Positions 61,251 to 64,000 of a stretch of DNA of 64,000 bases are shown here, in pieces. Position 1 is the first letter of the stretch; every line of letters begins with the position of its first letter. The position numbers and the translations under genes are program-made. The notes beneath the pieces are model-generated. The model saw only the letters and a program-made list of their open reading frames with translations, had not been told where the DNA came from and made no database searches. Source of the DNA: Scatophagus argus (Eukaryota > Chordata > Actinopteri > Scatophagidae); assembly GCF_020382885.2 (NCBI RefSeq), contig NC_058498.1, positions 19,001,001 through 19,065,000 of the forward strand, in the 5' to 3' direction.

Positions 61251-61722
61251 AGTGTTGTTTTTTTTTTTTTTTCTTTTATGAGGAAGGGTTTTCAGTGACG
61301 AGGAAAGGAGGGCAGGGCAGTCTGAACATTGTCACTTTGCCTCTGTTTGGGAAAGCTGTTTGCACAAGGAAAGAATCATAGTCTCAGCCAGCCGTGAGCC
61401 GATAAACCCAGCAAACAAAAAGCAGACAATTTTGCGCCGAGATTGAGGTCTGCAGGGGGTGGAGCAGGATGATCTTCACTGGCCTACATTTTAGGGATGG
61501 GGGGCGGAGGTTAGAGGAGGATAAGAGGAAATGACTGATTCTGACTTGGAATAAGTCGTGATTTGAATAACTCGCGACAGAGTGCTCATGATCTCCTGAT
61601 CTCTGAAAGCACACCTCAAATGTTGAAAATATAGATCTAATCTGCCTTCATGTTGTTGCCCTCAGTCACAGTCAAAAAAGTTCACCCTCCACCGCTCCAC
61701 ATGTCTTTTGGTTGCCTTATAG

Positions 61723-62449
61723 CAGTGCTTCTCAAATAGTGGGGCGCGCCCCCCTGGGGGGGCGCGGTGAGATGCCAGGGGGGGCGCGTGTGACCCTGGG
61801 GAACATGCTTTTTTTGCCGTACTAGAATAAAGTGTAATTGCACATCCACTACAGTAGTTGGCAGTGGCGCTCTCATCGTCAGAGTGTGCGCAGGGAGTAT
61901 TAGCTCTATGGTGTAGCGGCTTTTTTGCACCGAGCAGGCGATATGAAGTGCAGTAAACGAACCCTTAAGAGACAACATGAAGAAATTTTTAACAGGGATG
62001 AGAAGAAAGGCGGAGAGAGACGAAGATAATGAGACAAAAGTAACTCACCCGAAAGCTAAGACGAGGAAATATGACGAAGCATATGTAGCGCTTGGCTTCA
62101 CTGTGACTACAGTGGGAGACGACAGACCGGTGTGTTTACTGTCTAAAAATGTTGGCAGCGGACAGCGTGAAGCCAAATAAATGAAGGCGCCACTTGAAGG
62201 CATTACATCCCAATCATGCTGATAAGCCGCTGGAGATTTTTCAGCCAAAACGTGCCGAATATTGCCAACAATCATCCCGCTTTGTGAATGCTACTTCAGT
62301 AAACCAGCGAGAATTGTTAGCATCCTATTATTACATATTATTACATATTATTATTATTACTATTATTTATAGTCGCAGTGAGGGGGGGGCGCGAATTGTT
62401 TTCTACTTGCTGGGGGGGGGGCGCAACAGAAAATAATTGAGAAGCACTG
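61723..62449 (+). mobile_element. hAT-family DNA transposon, non-autonomous, copy 2
   Basis: A 727-bp element with the same terminal repeats (CAGTGCTTCTCAA / TTGAGAAGCACTG) and a perfect 8-bp target duplication CCTTATAG (61715-61722 and 62450-62457). It is in the same orientation as the copy at 23058-23796. Differences are a handful of substitutions plus length changes in the G-runs and the TA-rich tract. It inserted into otherwise unremarkable intergenic DNA. Confidence 0.92.
61977..62324 (+). pseudogene. Truncated, frameshifted BED-finger transposase N-terminus (copy 2)
   Basis: Carries the same opening frame (MKKFLTGM) and the same frame break before the zinc-finger cysteines as copy 1, so the lesion predates both insertions. 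It lacks the catalytic region. Confidence 0.75.
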
Positions 62450-62457
62450 CCTTATAG

Positions 62458-64000
62458 CAACAATAAGCCAAAGGGGCATGAAAGCACTAGGGGTGTGAAA
62501 AACATGGTTTGAACAGGTGAAAATGACACTAATACACTATAATACAATCCTTGTATCCTCCTCTTCATTTCCTTTTCTCATTCTGTGTGCTTCCTACAGA
62601 AGCAGGTGATGAAAAAACTTACATGATTATCACACTTTGTGCAAGCTGCCTTTGCCTAAGATATGCAGTATATTTAGATGGCCAGCTGTTATTCTCTCCT
62701 GTGCCTTGATATTCCACCCCACACATTGCAACATTGCCACATATTTTCTACCTTCATAAATAGCAAATGCGGCTCATTCTTATCATTCTGATCATTCTTC
62801 TTCTTAGTTTTTTGAGCTGTAATTCTACAATGTGTGGTTTCTTTGTTTCGGCTCTAGAGCAGAAGACGCTACAGAACTGTCTTTCGAGTCTTATTATGGG
62901 ATTCAGGTTCACCCTTTCAGACCGTATACCTGTGTCTGTTATTTCCAGTGAGTATTAGTAGACAGCATAAATGCAGGCCAGGCTCATCAATTTACAGGAT
63001 AATCCAGATCCATCATTGAGCAGGTATGGAAAATCACACAAGAATGTGTCTTTAAACCATCAATTATGTCACAAGACATTGCAGTGTGTTAAAATTAGAA
63101 TATGCATGACTGGGAAGGTTTGATGATTGAAAGCCTTTCTCAGAGCAACAATTTGCAGAAGCTTCTTAAAGTTCTTTAAATTTAGAGGAAAATGTTTCTA
63201 TGCAGTCTTAAGTTCAAAGCTCATTCTTGACCTTGTAGTCATCACAAGGTCAATTTACTATGTGTTGTGGAGCATTCAGTCATATCACCCAAGTTTGTCC
63301 AGGTGTCATGGAGTGGTAGATGTTTAAATTCAGATTTCTAAGTCCTGGTTGAGCTAAAATCTGAGGTTTGAAGGCCATCAGTTACCTTGGAAACATCAGT
63401 TGGGAAAACGGTCTCGCCTCAAATGAGATAAAGTGCTCAGAAAAAATGGAAGCATGAACATCTACAATTCCATCTCACATAGGAAAACTGCAATCCCTGA
63501 AGAAGACAGTGTCATAAGGTCCTGAAGCGCTGCTAAATATCCTTGTGGAAATGATGTTTTCTTAATGACCCAATCCTACAATGCTGCATGCTGGTTAATG
63601 AGTCTGATATTTTGTCTTTAATCACAGATTTATTAAACAAAGTCAAACACACAGTTCATAGAAGTATGTGTAAAAGCAACAAAAACATGATAAAAACAAA
63701 AAAAACATGGATTGTCTGTCATCCTGTGATTCATATCAGCTCTCCTGTTGCTGTAGTGTGTGTGTGTATGTGTAAACACAGGTCCATCAGAGCAGCTGAG
63801 GTCATTCGTCCTTGTGCTGTCAAAGATGGCAACGGTGTATTTGTGATCACTGATTCAGTGCAGCATCTTATGTTGGAGGTCATGCTGGTTGTTGGACTCC
63901 TGGCACTCATACATGCTTCTCATCACCACTATTTCAGCACAGTTTTTGAAAGGTGAAAAATAAATAAAACAAACTCTAATTCATAGCAGTGTATCAGGAC
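62458..64000. other. Intergenic end of window, no gene recognised
   Basis: DHCR24 would be expected next by human synteny but no exon of it was recognised. The longest open frame, 63588-63956 (122 codons, plus strand, ending in HASHHHYFSTVFER), has no family resemblance I can name; its second half follows an AAACACAG that could be an acceptor. It is treated as unassigned. Confidence 0.45.

Noticed and set aside
1..64000. CRISPR arrays, prokaryotic defence systems, tRNA or rRNA genes
   Set aside because: None seen; the repeats are eukaryotic microsatellites and transposons, and no cloverleaf or ribosomal sequence was recognised by eye.

Overview
The window is vertebrate nuclear DNA, almost certainly from a ray-finned fish and probably a percomorph. 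It has spliced genes with GT-AG introns, many CA/TG microsatellites, compact introns, and repeat families I recognise from teleosts: a Tc1-type terminal-repeat element, a hAT element, and a MITE family ending in CTCCACCAC. There is no CRISPR array, operon or prokaryotic gene, and I found no previously undescribed multi-gene system. The interest lies in gene structure, conserved regulatory motifs, hairpins and recent transposon activity.

Layout: 1-12798 has no recognisable gene, only repeats and a hairpin. Five genes follow. BLOC1S2 (minus, 12799-14328, five exons, 179 aa) lies head to head with USP24 (plus, 15851-44090). I traced USP24 through 67 coding exons whose reading frame closes exactly at 2617 aa. 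USP24 is followed by its 3' untranslated region and a repeat-rich gap. Next come PCSK9 (minus, 48517-54098, 12 exons, 667 aa), the 5' exons of BSND (minus, from 57415 down) and a two-exon TMEM61-like gene (minus, 58499-60624, 141 aa). No supported gene was found from 61250 to 64000.

The order and orientation USP24 / PCSK9 / BSND / TMEM61 mirror human 1p32.3 as I know it, so orthology rests on both sequence and synteny. BLOC1S2 is the exception, because its human orthologue is on chromosome 10. The genes are not one pathway. USP24 is a giant deubiquitinase, PCSK9 is a secreted regulator of LDL receptors, barttin is a chloride-channel beta subunit, and BLOC1S2 is a subunit of lysosome-related organelle and lysosome-positioning complexes.

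Mobile DNA: two nearly identical hAT copies, each with a perfect 8-bp target duplication, lie in direct orientation in a USP24 intron and beyond TMEM61. A shrunken Tc1/mariner copy sits in another USP24 intron. A diverged MITE abuts the splice donor of PCSK9 exon 1. All exon calls come from reading splice sites and frame by eye and from remembered family sequences; no alignment was run.
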